DNA of 64,000 nt from Paraspadella gotoi (Eukaryota > Chaetognatha), in NCBI GenBank assembly GCA_051294375.1, contig JBJCIZ010000240.1:1-64000 (forward strand). Reading direction: 5' to 3'. The notes under the pieces are model-generated. The model saw only the letters and a program-made list of their open reading frames with translations. It was not told the origin of the DNA and made no database searches. Position numbers and translations under genes: made by a program. Shown in pieces: positions 21,351-32,431 of this stretch (position 1 is the first letter of the stretch; each line of letters begins with the position of its first letter).

Positions 21351-22636
21351 TCCCTCTCTCTCTCTCTTCCTCTCTCTTCTATTCTTCATCGATAGCAGGC
21401 TCCATCCTGTTTTACTCGGGGGTGAATTGTAATGCGGTCTCATGGTTTGGCTAATGCCCATTAAAGTATCTCGTTCTCCTTCTTTATCCGAGATGATTGA
21501 CCCATGAAATCTGCCTGCCATCAGAACTCACGCCTAACGGATGATAGCCTTGTGCGTCCGTCGGTCCGTCGTCGTCGTCCGTCGCTTCGTCTCTTCGTCG
21601 TCTGTCATCTCGCTAACTCTAGCCCGCCGACAGCTTTATTATCTCCATTCGCCTTTCTTGTTTTATCCAATTCTCTGATTTCATTTTCATTACAGTTAAT
21701 TTTTTCTCTTCTCTCTGGTTCATATCGTTTTTTTTTTCGGATACAATTTCTTAAAGTTCGGTTTTCGCATTAGATTAACATTTTTTTCATAAACGTACCG
21801 ATTCACTTTTTTGTGAGACATCTTCAGCGAGTGATAAATGTTGATCTTCCGGGTTTTTATAAAAAAAATATTAACAGATTGGATTATAGATAAAATGTTT
21901 AGACACTATTATAGTACTTAGTGTTTTTAATTTTTTTTTTTTTTTTTAGGTCTACAATCTAAATTCCATTTTTTCTTAACTTATATTCAACTTTTTTAAT
22001 TTTTTTGTTAAAATGAACAAAAAGTGTTTCGGTTTATATATATATATATTTTATTAATGAATTCACTTTTTTAAATCATTTCAAAACTGCATTGGTCTTA
22101 AATTTTCTCTCCCCTCCCAAACGAAAATCCACTTCGCCATATTTAGCTCTCCCGCACTCATAATTCAGAAGAGGCAAGACAATACAGCAGTGCAATGAGG
22201 CCAGCCTAACCATCAGACGCCAAGACAGCCAATAATTTGTTAATACCGGGGGTTGACCGCTCGCGCATCTCTTATCGCCTATCAAAAAAAATAATGGTTC
22301 TTAACCCCCTTTTTTTATAAAAAAAACAAAAGAAAGAAACTAAAGAAAGAAAACGAAAAAAAAAAAAAGAAAAGAAATTAATAATTTTAAAAGGATAAAC
22401 AGGCAAGAGAACCATTTATTATTTATCAAAGCGACGACCGATCTAAGTTGACCCGTTTTATTTCCTGTTCTGACCTTATGGAACGCACCTGTGCGAATTT
22501 TTTTATCCGGCGAGGGTTGTCCCTCCTCGTTCAAGACAACTCTCCCAATTCGGAAGACCACCACAGTGGCCACCTTGGGAAACGGAAAAAAAGTACCACC
22601 CGCCGATAGAGGACCGACACACCCTAACAACTAAAT
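21305..22636. repeat. Large repeated unit, copy C (3' half only)
   Basis: Matches about 20030-21279 of copy B: the CT-rich block, ATCGATAGCAGGCTCCATCC (GATAGAGGGCT in B), TTTATCCGAGATGA, the AT-rich tail, CCATATTTAGCTC, TTTTTTTATCCGGCGAGG and GGCCACCTTGGGAAACGG. It is the most homopolymer-inflated of the three copies, with long T-runs and extra A's. Confidence 0.85.
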
Positions 22637-22893
22637 ATCCAAACTCCACCCAGACCCTCAAATTACCCCAAAGCGAAAAAAGAAAGATCTGAGAATCAGA
22701 ATTGAGATTATTTCACAATCTTATCTCCCCACCCCGCGACATGTTATTCCGGCTCTTTCCTCTCCCCCTTTGTCCCACATCCCCCGACATTACCTCGTCC
22801 ATAATCTTGCGCCTTCCCCCTCCACCCCTTCGCGACCCATTTTACCCCCTGTCTGCCAAATCCCTGTCCAGATTTCTCGTCGAAATCACTCTC

Positions 22894-22894
<1 letters not shown>
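22637..22894. other. Spacer, C-rich on + strand
   Basis: CCCC- and CCTC-rich stretch before the CT repeat. No gene recognised. Confidence 0.45.
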
Positions 22895-22952
<58 letters not shown>

Positions 22953-22972
22953 GTCTCCTCTCCTTCTCTTCT

Positions 22973-23003
<31 letters not shown>

Positions 23004-23008
23004 TCCGG
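22895..23008. repeat. (CT)n array
   Basis: CT repeat with one CAGCGTCTCC interruption at 22949-22958. It runs without a break into the G-rich, adenine-free stretch. Confidence 0.9.
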
Positions 23009-23283
23009 TGGGTGTGGTGCGCGGTGGGGCCTGCGTCCTCTCTCTCGTGCGTGGGGCGGTCGTGCGTCGTGGCGGGTGCGTGCTGCGTGGCGGGGGCGGG
23101 GGGGTGGGGCGGTGCGGTGGGGCTGGGGGGGGCGGGTGGCGTGGCTCGGTGGCGGGGCGTGGCGGGGTGGCTGCGGTGGCGGGGGGTCTCGGGGTGCGGT
23201 GCTCTCGGTGGGCGCTCTCGCTGCGTTCGTGGCGGGTCTTCTCGGTGCGTGCGTCGGGTCGGGTCGGTGGGGTGGTCTCTCGC
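22951..23283 (+). other. 333-base stretch without a single adenine
   Basis: From the base after A at 22950 to the base before A at 23284 the + strand uses only C, G and T. The first 55 bases are CT repeat. The rest (about 23006-23283) is G-rich with GGTGCGG, GGCGGGG and GTGCGTCG words. It is not a tidy tandem repeat. Long Gly/Arg- or Trp/Gly-rich frames here follow from base composition. Confidence 0.9.
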
Positions 23284-23929
23284 ACTCCGCCAACCACCCC
23301 GCGGGGTACGGGTATTAATCTCGCATTTCTACAAATCTTCACCGCGCCCCACACACAATTCGTCCTCCAATTTCCGCCGAGCGATCGATGAAATTTAACC
23401 CCTCGATTCGCTTTTCACATATTCGTTATAGATTCTCCTTTTTATGTTTAACTAACTTCAACTTTAACTTTGCAATATCCCTATCAACATTAAATGTTAC
23501 TTTTATCAAGACTAATTTTATTATCCTTTATTAACTTTCTTATGTTACTTTGTTTATTCTCATTTTTTATATTTACCAGCCGCAACTTTAACATTTTAAT
23601 ATTACTTACCTAATTTTACTAAAACTTTAACTATTTTAATATTTTTATTTACATTTTATCTTCAATTTTGTTAATATTAATTATTCTAATTGTCATTTTA
23701 ACTTATTCTTAATAACTTTTCAACCATCTTCCTAAAAAAAGCTAATGAATCTTTATCAATCTTCATCACCGCCAAAGATCTTTTGTTTCAGCTAATCTTC
23801 TTTCGCTGTCAATATTTCTTCCATTTAATCAACACGTTGCCGTCCTCTTTCGCTACCCCTAATTCAGAGACAAGGATTTAACCCACCACCTTAAACCATC
23901 CCGCTAATCCCTAAAAGGATAAAGAAAGA
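23284..23929. other. AT-rich spacer with degenerate ACTTTAAC words
   Basis: Repeated AACTTTAAC and TTTTAATATT words at about 23449-23720 suggest an old, decayed tandem repeat of 30-60 bp. No gene recognised. Confidence 0.45.
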
Positions 23930-23954
23930 TAGATAAAAATAAATAAAGAAAGAA

Positions 23955-23986
<32 letters not shown>

Positions 23987-24004
23987 AAAAAAGAAAGAAA
24001 GAAA

Positions 24005-24045
<41 letters not shown>

Positions 24046-24052
24046 AAAGAAA
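23930..24052. repeat. (GAAA)n array
   Basis: About 25 GAAA units with slips. Same repeat class and strand sense as the start of the large purine tract. Confidence 0.95.
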
Positions 24053-24580
24053 GTCGAATCTCTCTCCTCCGAAATCGCGATCGAACATTCATTATCATTT
24101 CGACGAGAGACAGCGACGCAGCGGCGCAGCGACGCAGCGACGCAGCGACCCAGCGACCCAGCGACGCAGCGACGCAGCGTCCTGACTTGGGAGTAAAAAT
24201 GGATGGAGGAAAGAGGAAAGAGAGTGAGGTTGAAATGGGGGAAAGAGGGAGAGGGGGGGCGTTGTAAATTAGAAGGATAGAAAAGATAGCATATTGGGTC
24301 ACGTGGTCGTAAATGCTCTCCTTGGTTTTGTAGTAATAGAGTGAGTGAAAAAAAAGAATCATATGCGAAGTAGGAAGATATGGAGGAAGAGATGGAGAAA
24401 AGAAGAGAAGAGAATAGAAAAGAAAAGATAAAGAAAAGAGAAGAGAAGAGAAAAAAAAGAAAAGAGAGAGAAGCTTAACCGTTGGGGGTCACCAATTTTA
24501 GATCGAGTAAAAAATGGTGTTGCTCTTGTGGCGACGGATGAGCAAAGGGAGAGTTATGGTGACAGTGGAGGAAGGGAGGT
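24053..24580. repeat. Duplicated block P (copy 1)
   Basis: Matches 26078-26760. Landmarks are TCTCCTCCGAAA, CATTTCGACGA, the GACGCAGC-type array, TTAGAAGGATAGAAAAGATA, TGCTCTCCTTGGTTTTGTAG, AAGCTTAACCGTTG and GTTGCTCTTGTGGCGACGGA. Block Q carries extra bases at many homopolymers. Confidence 0.85.
24113..24181. repeat. 8-bp minisatellite CAGCGACG
   Basis: About 8.5 units of CAGCGACG with CAGCGGCG and CAGCGACC variants. A noisier version lies at about 26185-26245 in the second copy. Confidence 0.9.
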
Positions 24581-24785
24581 AAGAAGTGAAAGAGAAGAGA
24601 AGTAAGAAAGAAAAGGAGAAAAGTTGTGAAAAAAAAAGGAAACGGAGGTAAGAAGTGAAAAAGAAGAGAAGTAAGGAAGAAAAGGAGAAAAGTTGTGAGA
24701 AAGGAAAAAAGGAAACGGGGGAAAGAAGTGAAAGAGAAGAGAAGTAAGGAAGAAAAGGAGAAAAGTTGTGAAAAAAGAAATCACT
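24580..24785. repeat. About 70-bp purine minisatellite, three copies
   Basis: Each unit runs AGAAGTGAAAGAGAAGAGAA, GTAAGGAAGAAAAGGAG, AAAAGTTGTGAAAAAA, GGAAACGG. A longer and more degraded version with about six or seven units occupies 26765-27300. Confidence 0.85.
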
Positions 24786-24935
24786 TCTTTTCTTTCTTTC
24801 CTTTTCTTTCTGTCTTCTTTCTTTCTTTCTTTCTTTCTTTCTTTTCTTTCTTTTTCTTTTTTCCTTTAATTCTCTCCTCCGACATCTCAGAATCTCTTTC
24901 TTTATCTTCAATTTCCTCTTTCAAATTTGAGCATG
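24781..24935. repeat. Left arm of an inverted repeat, including (TTTC)n
   Basis: The reverse complement of this segment matches 25803-25923: CTCCTCCGACATCTCAG against CTGAGATGTCGGAGGAG, and TCTTTATCTTCAATTTC against the GAAGATAAAGA side. The outer parts of both arms are (TTTC)n / (GAAA)n. Confidence 0.8.
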
Positions 24936-25681
24936 CGTGGGACAATACCCCTCCCCTCGGTCCTTCTTCTAGAAACTCGTGGCCTTTTTGTAGGTTCAAC
25001 TGGGAGTCTGGTCCCAGCCCTGTCTGTTGCTGTCAGCTCTTGTTCCCAGTTTGCGGAATAAAAACTATTCTCAGGCCTCCTCTTGTTGCGTGTTGATCCT
25101 TATGTGATGCTCTTGCATCGTTCAGTGAAGCAGTGTCGAAGCCAGAATCAATGACTAATAAGAAGAAGAAGTGAGATCGAGAATAATTTTTCTCCCTTTT
25201 CCCTGGAAAGCCGGCGAAACCGCACGCTGAACGCCACAAAGAACTACACCCGCCTGGTTCGAGTATGTAAGTGATATAGACCAGTCGAACTTCGCTACGG
25301 TGAAGAACACAAAGGGAAAAGCACAAAAAAAAAAGAAAGAATAAAAGAAAAGTGGAAAACACATCAGCATGTTTATTAGTGCATTTGTGTATGCTATTCG
25401 CTTGTATGTTGACTCTTCTTTTTAGTCTCTGGATTGACAAAATATTATTTGCAATACTCTGATTTCCGTATTTCTCTTAATATTTAACTCTTTGTCACTT
25501 CTCGTTTGACGGTACCAGAGTTTTCTATTTGCTACTAACGGTGTACTCTTCTTTCGCCTCACGATTCTTGCGTGGTTTCTTCTTTGACTTTCTTGTACGC
25601 AGTCACGGGATTTTTCTGTTTCTCTTTTACTGTCTACTTCTCTTTCGACTTCTATTCCCCCGTGATTCAGTTAGGTTTTCG
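24936..25681. other. Unique interior between the inverted arms
   Basis: No gene recognised. An AATAAA word at 25057-25062 is followed by a T/C-rich stretch, as at a polyadenylation site, and GTATGTAAGTGATA near 25265 resembles a donor splice site. With the arms on both sides this could be the inside of a short non-autonomous element, but target-site duplications cannot be read because the flanks are simple repeats. Confidence 0.35.
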
Positions 25682-25706
25682 NNNNNNNNNNNNNNNNNNN
25701 NNNNNN
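25682..25706. other. Assembly gap (25 N)
   Basis: Left boundary of the short copy X. Confidence 0.98.
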
Positions 25707-25923
25707 GGGGGGGGGTTCGCGTCTTCAGGGAAAAGGGAGAAGAAAGACAAAGTAGTTGATTCGGGAGGAAGAGGAGGAAGAGGAGAAAGAGGAGGAAGAG
25801 GAAGCAGGAAAAGGGAGATGTATCAAATTAGAAGAGGGAAGATGAAGATAAAGAAAGAGATACTGAGATGTCGGAGGAGAAATAAAGAAAAAAAGAAAAG
25901 AAAGAAAGAAAGAAAGAAAGAAA
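25707..25923. repeat. Copy X of the purine-tract left flank
   Basis: A 217-base island between two 25-N gaps, matching 27385-27660 (GTTCGCGTCTTCAGGGAAA, GGAGGAAGAGGAGG, GATACTGAGATGTCGGAGG, AGAAATAAAGAAAAAAAG). It ends in clean (AAAG)n and then N. Its 3' part, 25803-25923, is also the right arm of the inverted repeat with 24781-24935. Confidence 0.88.
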
Positions 25924-25948
25924 NNNNNNNNNNNNNNNNNNNNNNNNN
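25924..25948. other. Assembly gap (25 N)
   Basis: Breaks inside (AAAG)n, at the same place where copy Y continues into the 32.7-kb tract. Confidence 0.98.
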
Positions 25949-26077
25949 AAGATAGGAGGAAAAGCAGAAAGAAAGGATACAAAAAAACAAAAGAAAAGAC
26001 AAGAAAAAGAAGATTATAAAGATCAAGAATAAAGAAAGAAAGGAAAGAGAAAGAAAGGAAAAAAAGAAAGAATAGAA
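25949..26077. repeat. Degenerate (GAAA)n
   Basis: GAAA-type purine sequence with occasional T and C, leading into block Q. Confidence 0.8.
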
Positions 26078-26760
26078 AGTTTCGGAATCTCCTCTCCTCC
26101 GAAAATTCGCGAATTTTTTCGAACATTTCCATTATCCATTTCGACGACGGAGATGACAGCGATTGCCAAGCGGCCTCACCGCAGCGACGCAGCGACGCAG
26201 CTACCCCCCAGCGACCCAGCCGGATCCGCAGCCCCGACGCAGACGTTTCCCTGATTGGGTAGGTTAAAAAATGAGATTGAGGAAAGATGGGAAAGAGAGT
26301 GGAGGGTTGGATGAAATGGTGGGCGGGAAAGATGGGAGGAGGGGGGTACCATACCTGTGCAGTGGGGCGTTTGCTAAAAAATGTTAGAAGGATAGAAAAA
26401 GATAGCATAATTGGGGTCACACCCGGGGTCGTTAAAATGCCTCTCCTTGGTTATGTAAGTAATTAGATGTGTGAAAAAAAAAAAAAAATAAAAAGATCAT
26501 ATGCCCGAAAGTATGAAAGATATGGAGGGACGCAGGAAAGAGATGGAGAAAGAAGAGAAGGAGAAATAGAAAGAAAAAGACGATATTAAAGAAAAACGAG
26601 AAGAGAAGATGGAAAAAAAAAAGAAAAGAGATAGAGAAGCTTAACCGTTGCGCGGGTCGTCACCCAATTTTAATCGCAGCTTGGTTATTAAAAATGTCTT
26701 GTTGCTCTTGGCGCGACGGAGATCTGAGCCAAAGCGAAGAGAGTTGAGGTGACAGCTGGA
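26078..26760. repeat. Duplicated block Q (copy 2 of P)
   Basis: Same order of landmarks as 24053-24580 but longer. Many single-base insertions break every frame that block P has, as expected from unpolished reads. Confidence 0.85.
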
Positions 26761-26764
26761 GAAG

Positions 26765-27300
26765 GGAGGTAATGAAGTGATAACGGAGAAAGATGTAGAG
26801 ATAAGGAAAAATGGAGGGAGAGAAAAGTTGTGAAAAAAAAAAAAAAGGTAAACGGAGTAAGAAGTGAAAAGAAGGAAGTAAGGAAAGCAGAAAAGCGAGA
26901 AAAGTTGTGCGATGCACATGAAAAAAATGGGGAAACGAGCAAGCGGAAAGAAGTGTCTGATATAGAGAAGAGATATAGCAGCGAAAAGCAAAAGGATGAG
27001 AGAGGGAAAAGTGTGTCTTGAAAAAAAGCAGGGGAAAACAATTGAAAAATCTGGGGGGCAAAGAGAAGTGAAAGAGAATCAGACAAGGTAAAGAGAAAAG
27101 TAAAATTCTGGAGGAAGAAGTGAAGATAAAAAGAGAAGAAGGAATCGGAGGGAGGAATAGAGGGAAAGAAGTGCGTGGGTGTGGGAAAAGAGAAAAAAAA
27201 AGAAAGAAAGTAATCGGAAGGGAGGGAAAGAAGTGAAAGAAAAAAAGAAGAATCGGAAATCACTGGAAAGAAGTGAAAGAGAAAAAGAGAGTTGTCAAAC
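26765..27300. repeat. Expanded, degraded ~70-bp purine minisatellite
   Basis: Repeated GAAGTGAAAGAGAA, AAAAGTTGTG and GGAAACGGA words at about 70-90 bp spacing. Copy number is about double that of 24580-24785. Confidence 0.65.
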
Positions 27301-27384
27301 AGGAACGTAGAGAAAAGACCGGTTTTAGTCTTCCGCCCTTCTCAAGTTCTGTCAAAACCCGACGGGGTGGTTGGACGGGCGGCG

Positions 27385-27660
27385 GGTGGAGGGTGTTCGC
27401 GGTCTTCAGGGAAGGGGAAAAAGGGAGAAGTAAAGACAAAAGTAGTGTGATTATTCCACGGGAGGAAGAGGAGGGAAAGATGGGAGAAAGAGGTGGCGAA
27501 TACGGAACGCAATCTAGCGAATAAAAGGGGGAGATGTCTTTACTCAAATTAGAAGATTGGAAGGATTGAAAGATTTATAAAGAAAATTGATACTGAGATG
27601 TCGGAGGAGAAATAAAGAAAAAAAGAAAAGAAAGAATAGAAAGAAAGAAAGACAAGAAAG
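27385..27660. repeat. Copy Y of the purine-tract left flank
   Basis: Same sequence as copy X (25707-25923), here continuing through (AAAG)n into the large purine tract. This fixes the identity of the tract's left edge. Confidence 0.88.
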
Positions 27661-27685
27661 AAAGAAAGATAAGAAAGAAAGAATC

Positions 27686-30600
27686 AGGAGAAGGAGGAAG
27701 CGGGGGAGGAAGGGGGGGGAAAAAAAGGAGAACGAGAGGGAGGGGGAGGGGGAAGAGAAAAAGAAAGAAAGGAGAAGAAAAGAAAGGGAAAAGAGGGGAG
27801 GGGAAGAAAGGAAGAAAGGGAAGGGAAGGGAAGGAAGAGAAGTGGTTGTCGAATCAAAAAGGAAAAAGGAGGGTGGGGGAGGGGAAAGAATAGGAGAGGA
27901 AGAAAGAGGGAGAAAAGGGGGAAGGGGGTAAGAATAAGGGGGAAAGGGGGGGGAGGGAAGGGAGGGAGGGAAAAGGGGGGACGGGAGGAATAAAGGGGAA
28001 GTGGAGGGGAAAAGGAGGAAGAAAAGAAGGAGAGGTGGATGCGAGGGTGGGAAGAGGAGAAACAGAAAGGAGAAAGGGGAAAAGTAAAAAGGGCGGCAAC
28101 AAAGGGAGAGGGGGGGGGGAAGAAAAAGGAAAAAGAAAGGGAAGAGGGGGAAGAAGGGGGAAGGGAGCGGAAAAAAGGGGGGGGGGAGGGAAAAGGGGGG
28201 GAGGGGGAGAAGCGGGGGGAAGGAGAGGGAAGGGAAAGAAAAGAAAGCGAAAGAGCAATGAAGGGGGGAAAGGGGAAAAGGGGGAAAGGAAGAGGGAGGG
28301 AAGGGGGGAGGGGTGGAAGGGGAGTCGGCAGGAGGGAAGGAGAAAAAGAAAAGAAGAAAAGGAAAGAAGGAAAGGGATAAAAAAGGGGAGGAGGGAAAAA
28401 GAAAGGAGGGGGAAACAACAAAAAAAGAAAGGGGGGCAAAGGAGGGAGGGGGAGGGAAAAGGGAGGGAGAGAAGGGGAGGGGGAGGAAAGGGAATGAGGG
28501 GAGGGAGGGGGTGGGAAGCAGGGGAGGAGGGAGGATAGAAGGGAAGGGGGAAGTGAGGAGGGAAGGGAAGGGGGGAAAAAGAAAAAAAGAGGGGAGGGGG
28601 GGGACGGAAAGGAAGGGGGAAAGGGGGAAAAAAGGGGGGGTGAAGGGGGAAAAAGAGAAGAAAAGGGGGAGGAGAAGAGAGAGGGAGGGAAAGATAGTAG
28701 GGGAAGAGGGGGGGGGGGGGTGAAAAAAAGAAAGGCGTAGGAATAAGAAAGAGGAGGGATAAGAGGGAAGCAAAAGTTGGGCGGAGGAAAAAGTGAAAGG
28801 GAAAGGATGGAGGGGGGAAAAAGAAAGAAAGGGAGGAGAGAAAAAGGAAAAAGGGGTGGGGAGGGGGGGGGGGAAAAAAGGAACAAAGAAAAAAAGAAAA
28901 AAAAAAAAAGGGGCGAAAGGAGGAGAAAGGGAGGGCAAAGGGGGAAAGGGGGGGGGAAAAAAGAAGGGGAGGGTAAGAGAAAGGGTAAAGTGGGGAGGAA
29001 AAGGGGGAGAGGAGGAGGGGGAGGGAAAGAGGAAGGGAAAAAGGGTGGGGGGGAGGGGAAAACGAAGGGGGGGGAAAATAGAAAAGAATGAGGGAAAAGG
29101 GGGGAAAGGAAGGGGGAGGAGGAGAGAGGGGGAAAGAAAAAAGGGGGGGAAAAAGAAGGGGGGAGGAAGGGGTGGAGAAAAAGGGAAGAAGAAAAGGAGG
29201 AAAAGGGAAGGAAAAAAAAGGGGGGGGAGGGGGAGGTGGAGGTAGGGGAGAAAAAAAAATAAGGAAGGGGGAAAGGGGGGGGGAATTGGGAAAGAAGGGG
29301 TAAGGGAGAAGAGAGGAAAAATGGAAAAAAGGAAAGAAGGGGAAGGGGAAGGGGGAGGAGGGGGGGGGCGGGAATAAAGGGGGGAAGAAAAAAGGGGAGG
29401 GAGGGGAAGGGGGGAAGAAAAGAGGAAAGGAAGAAGAGGGAGGGAGGGGGCGGGGGGAAAAAAGGAAAAGAAAGGATAAAAGGGGGGGAAAAAAAAGGTG
29501 AAAAGGGAAAAAGGAGGGGGGCGGGGGGAGGGAGGGGGAGGGGAGGGATAAAGGAAGGGGGAAGGGGGGGGGGGGGGGACGGGGAGGAGGGGAAGGGAGG
29601 GTCGGAAGGGAAAGGGAGCGAAAGAAAAAAAGAAAGAAATAAAAAGGGGGGGGGGGGGAGAGGAAGGGAGAGAAAAGGTAGGTGAAAAAAAGAAGGAGGG
29701 AAGGAAGGAGGAAGAGGGAAGAGGGAAAAGGGGGGGGGAGGGGGAGGGGAGAAACAAGGGAAAAGAAGCAGGGGGGAGGGGGAGAGGAAAAAGAAAGAGA
29801 AAAATAGGGAGAAGGGTGAGAAAGAAGGGGAGCGGGAAAGGGGGGAGGAAAGGGGAAGGAGTGGAGGTGGGTTAAGGGGGAGGGGGGAGGAAGCAAGAAT
29901 AATGTGGAAGGAAATGGTGGAGGAGGGGAAAGGTGGAAAGGAGAGAAAGGATGGGAGGGAAGGAAAAGGGGAAAAGGGGAGAGGGGGGGGAAAAGAAGAG
30001 AAGGAGGGGAATGAAGAGAAGGAGGAATGGAGGAAAGGAAAGGAAAAAAGAAGGAAAAGAAAGGGGGGGAACAGGGGGAACAAGGGAGGGGGAAAAAAGG
30101 GGGAGGAGGGAGAGAAGCGGGGGGGGGGAAAAAGAGAAAAGGGGGGGAACAAAGGAAAGGATGGGGGAAGTGAGGGGGGGAAAAAGGGGGGGAGGAGGGG
30201 AGGGGAGAAAGAGGGGAAGGGGGGGAAGGGAGAGGGGAGAGGAAAGGAAAAGGGGGGGAAAGGGATGGCGGAAGGTGGGGGGGGGAAATTGGGGGAAGGA
30301 GAAAAAAAAGGGGGGAAGTGGGGAAGGGGGGGGCGGAAGAAGAGGGGCGGAAAATTGGGAAGGTAAAGGAAAAAAGGGAAAAAGGGGAAAGGGGGGGAGG
30401 GGGAGAGAAGGCGAGTGGGGAGCGGGGATGGAGGAAAGGAAGGAGAAAAGGGGGGGGGAAAAAGAGGAGGCGGGAAAATAAAGAAAAAGAAGGGGGAAGA
30501 AGAAAGGAGAATAAAGGGAAAAGAAAGAGGGAAGGGAAAAAGGGGAACAGAGAGAAAAAGGAGGGAGTGGGAAGGAATGGAGGGGGGGGGGAAGGAGGGG

Positions 30601-30867
30601 AAGGGGGAAAAAAAAAAGGAGGAAGGGGAAGGGGGGGAGGGGGGGAAGAGAATAGGGGGGGAAAAAAAAAATAAGGAGGGAAAGGCGGAAGAAAGGGGAG
30701 TGGAAGAGGGGGGGCAGTGAAAGGGAGGAGAAGGGGAACGAAAGGATGAGGGGAGCAGAGGAGGAAACGGGAAGGGAGGCAGGGAAAAGGGAGAGGGAGA
30801 AAGAGGAGGGGGAGAGGGAGAAGGAGGGAAGGCGAAAGGGGGTAGGGGGGGAAGGGGGAAAGGGAAC
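27686..30867 (+). repeat. G-rich domain 1 of the purine tract
   Basis: Runs of 3-12 G alternate with short A-runs, with no fixed period visible. Many G-runs would allow quadruplex formation if the sequence is real. Confidence 0.85.
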
Positions 30868-30905
30868 AGAGAAAAAAAAAGGGAAAAAAAAAAAAAAAAA
30901 AACAA

Positions 30906-30936
<31 letters not shown>

Positions 30937-30985
30937 GAAAGAAAAAAAAAAAAAAAAAAAAAAAATAAAAAAAAAAAAAAAAGGC

Positions 30986-31030
<45 letters not shown>

Positions 31031-31051
31031 AGAGGAAGAGAGGAAAATAAA

Positions 31052-31083
<32 letters not shown>

Positions 31084-31136
31084 AAAAAAAAAAAAAAATA
31101 AAAAAAAAGAAAAAAAAAAAAAAAGGAAAAAAAAAA

Positions 31137-31167
<31 letters not shown>

Positions 31168-31285
31168 AAAGATAAAAAACAAAAAAAAATAAACAAAAAA
31201 AAAAAAAATGGAAAAAAATAAAAAAAAAACAGCAAAAAAAGAAAAAAAAGAAAAAAAAAAAAGGAAAAAAAATAAAAAAAGGGGG

Positions 31286-31323
<38 letters not shown>

Positions 31324-31557
31324 AAGAAAAAAAAAAAAAAAAAAAAAAAAAAAGAAAAAAAAAAGAAAAAAAAAAAAAAAAGGGAAAAAAAAAAAGGGGG
31401 AAAAAAAAAAAAAAAAAAAAGGGAGGAAAAAAAAAAAAAAAAAGAAAAAAGAGGGGAAAAAAATAAAAAAAAAGGAAAAAAAAAAAAGGGGAAAAAAAGA
31501 ATAAAAAAAAAAAAAGAATAAAATAAAAAAAAAGGAAAAAAAAAAAAAAAAAAAAAA

Positions 31558-31611
<54 letters not shown>

Positions 31612-31667
31612 AAAAAGAACAAAAGAAAGGGAAAACAATAAAAAAAAAGAATGGAAAAGAAAAAAAG

Positions 31668-31706
<39 letters not shown>

Positions 31707-32393
31707 CGAAAGGAAAAAAAAAAAGAAAAAAACAAAAAAAGGAAGAAAAAAACAAGATAAAATAAAAAAAAAAAGAAAAAAAAAAGAAAAAAAAATTAAA
31801 AAAAAAAAAAAAACAATGTGAAAAATGAAAAACAAAAAAGAAAAAAAAAAACAAAAAAAAAAAAAAATAAAAACAATCAAAGAAGTAAAAATAAAAAAAT
31901 TAAGAAAAAAAATAAAACAAAGGATTACATGAAAAAAAAATTATACGAAATGAAGAAAACAAAATAAGGAACATAATAAAAAGAAAAAAATGAAAAAACA
32001 AAAATAAAGGGAAAAAAACGATAAGGAATATAAAAAAAAAAAGAGGGGAAAAAAATAAAAAAAAGGAAAAAAATAAACACACAAAGATAAAAAAATAATA
32101 AAAAACAAAAAAGATATCTAAAAAAAAAAAAAAAAAAGTAGTAACCCAAATAAAAGATAAAAAAACAAAACTAAACTAAAAAAAAAAAATAAGAAAATAA
32201 GATAAAAAAAAGGAACTAAACCATAAAAGTAAAAAATCAGAAATAGGAAAATAAAAAAAAAAAGGAAAAAAATAAACAAAAAAAAAAAAAAACAAACAAG
32301 GAATAAAAATAAAAAAAAAGACAAAACTAAGAATTAAAATAAAAATAAAAAAAAAAAAAAAGAAAAAATAAAGAAAAGAAAGGGAAGATGCGG

Positions 32394-32431
<38 letters not shown>

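Noticed and set aside
22842-23398. Gly/Arg-, Trp/Gly- or Pro/Arg-rich frames over the adenine-free stretch as a mucin- or collagen-like gene
   Set aside because: Several overlapping frames on both strands are open at once, which follows from lack of A on + and lack of T on -.
24936-25440. LTR of a retrotransposon ending near the AATAAA at 25057
   Set aside because: No TG...CA ends, primer-binding site or polypurine tract could be paired with a second LTR, so only the poly(A)-like word is kept as an observation.
25033-25440. 135-residue frame on the - strand as a gene
   Set aside because: No recognisable domain, the first half is Phe/Leu-rich low complexity, and no promoter or splice support is visible.
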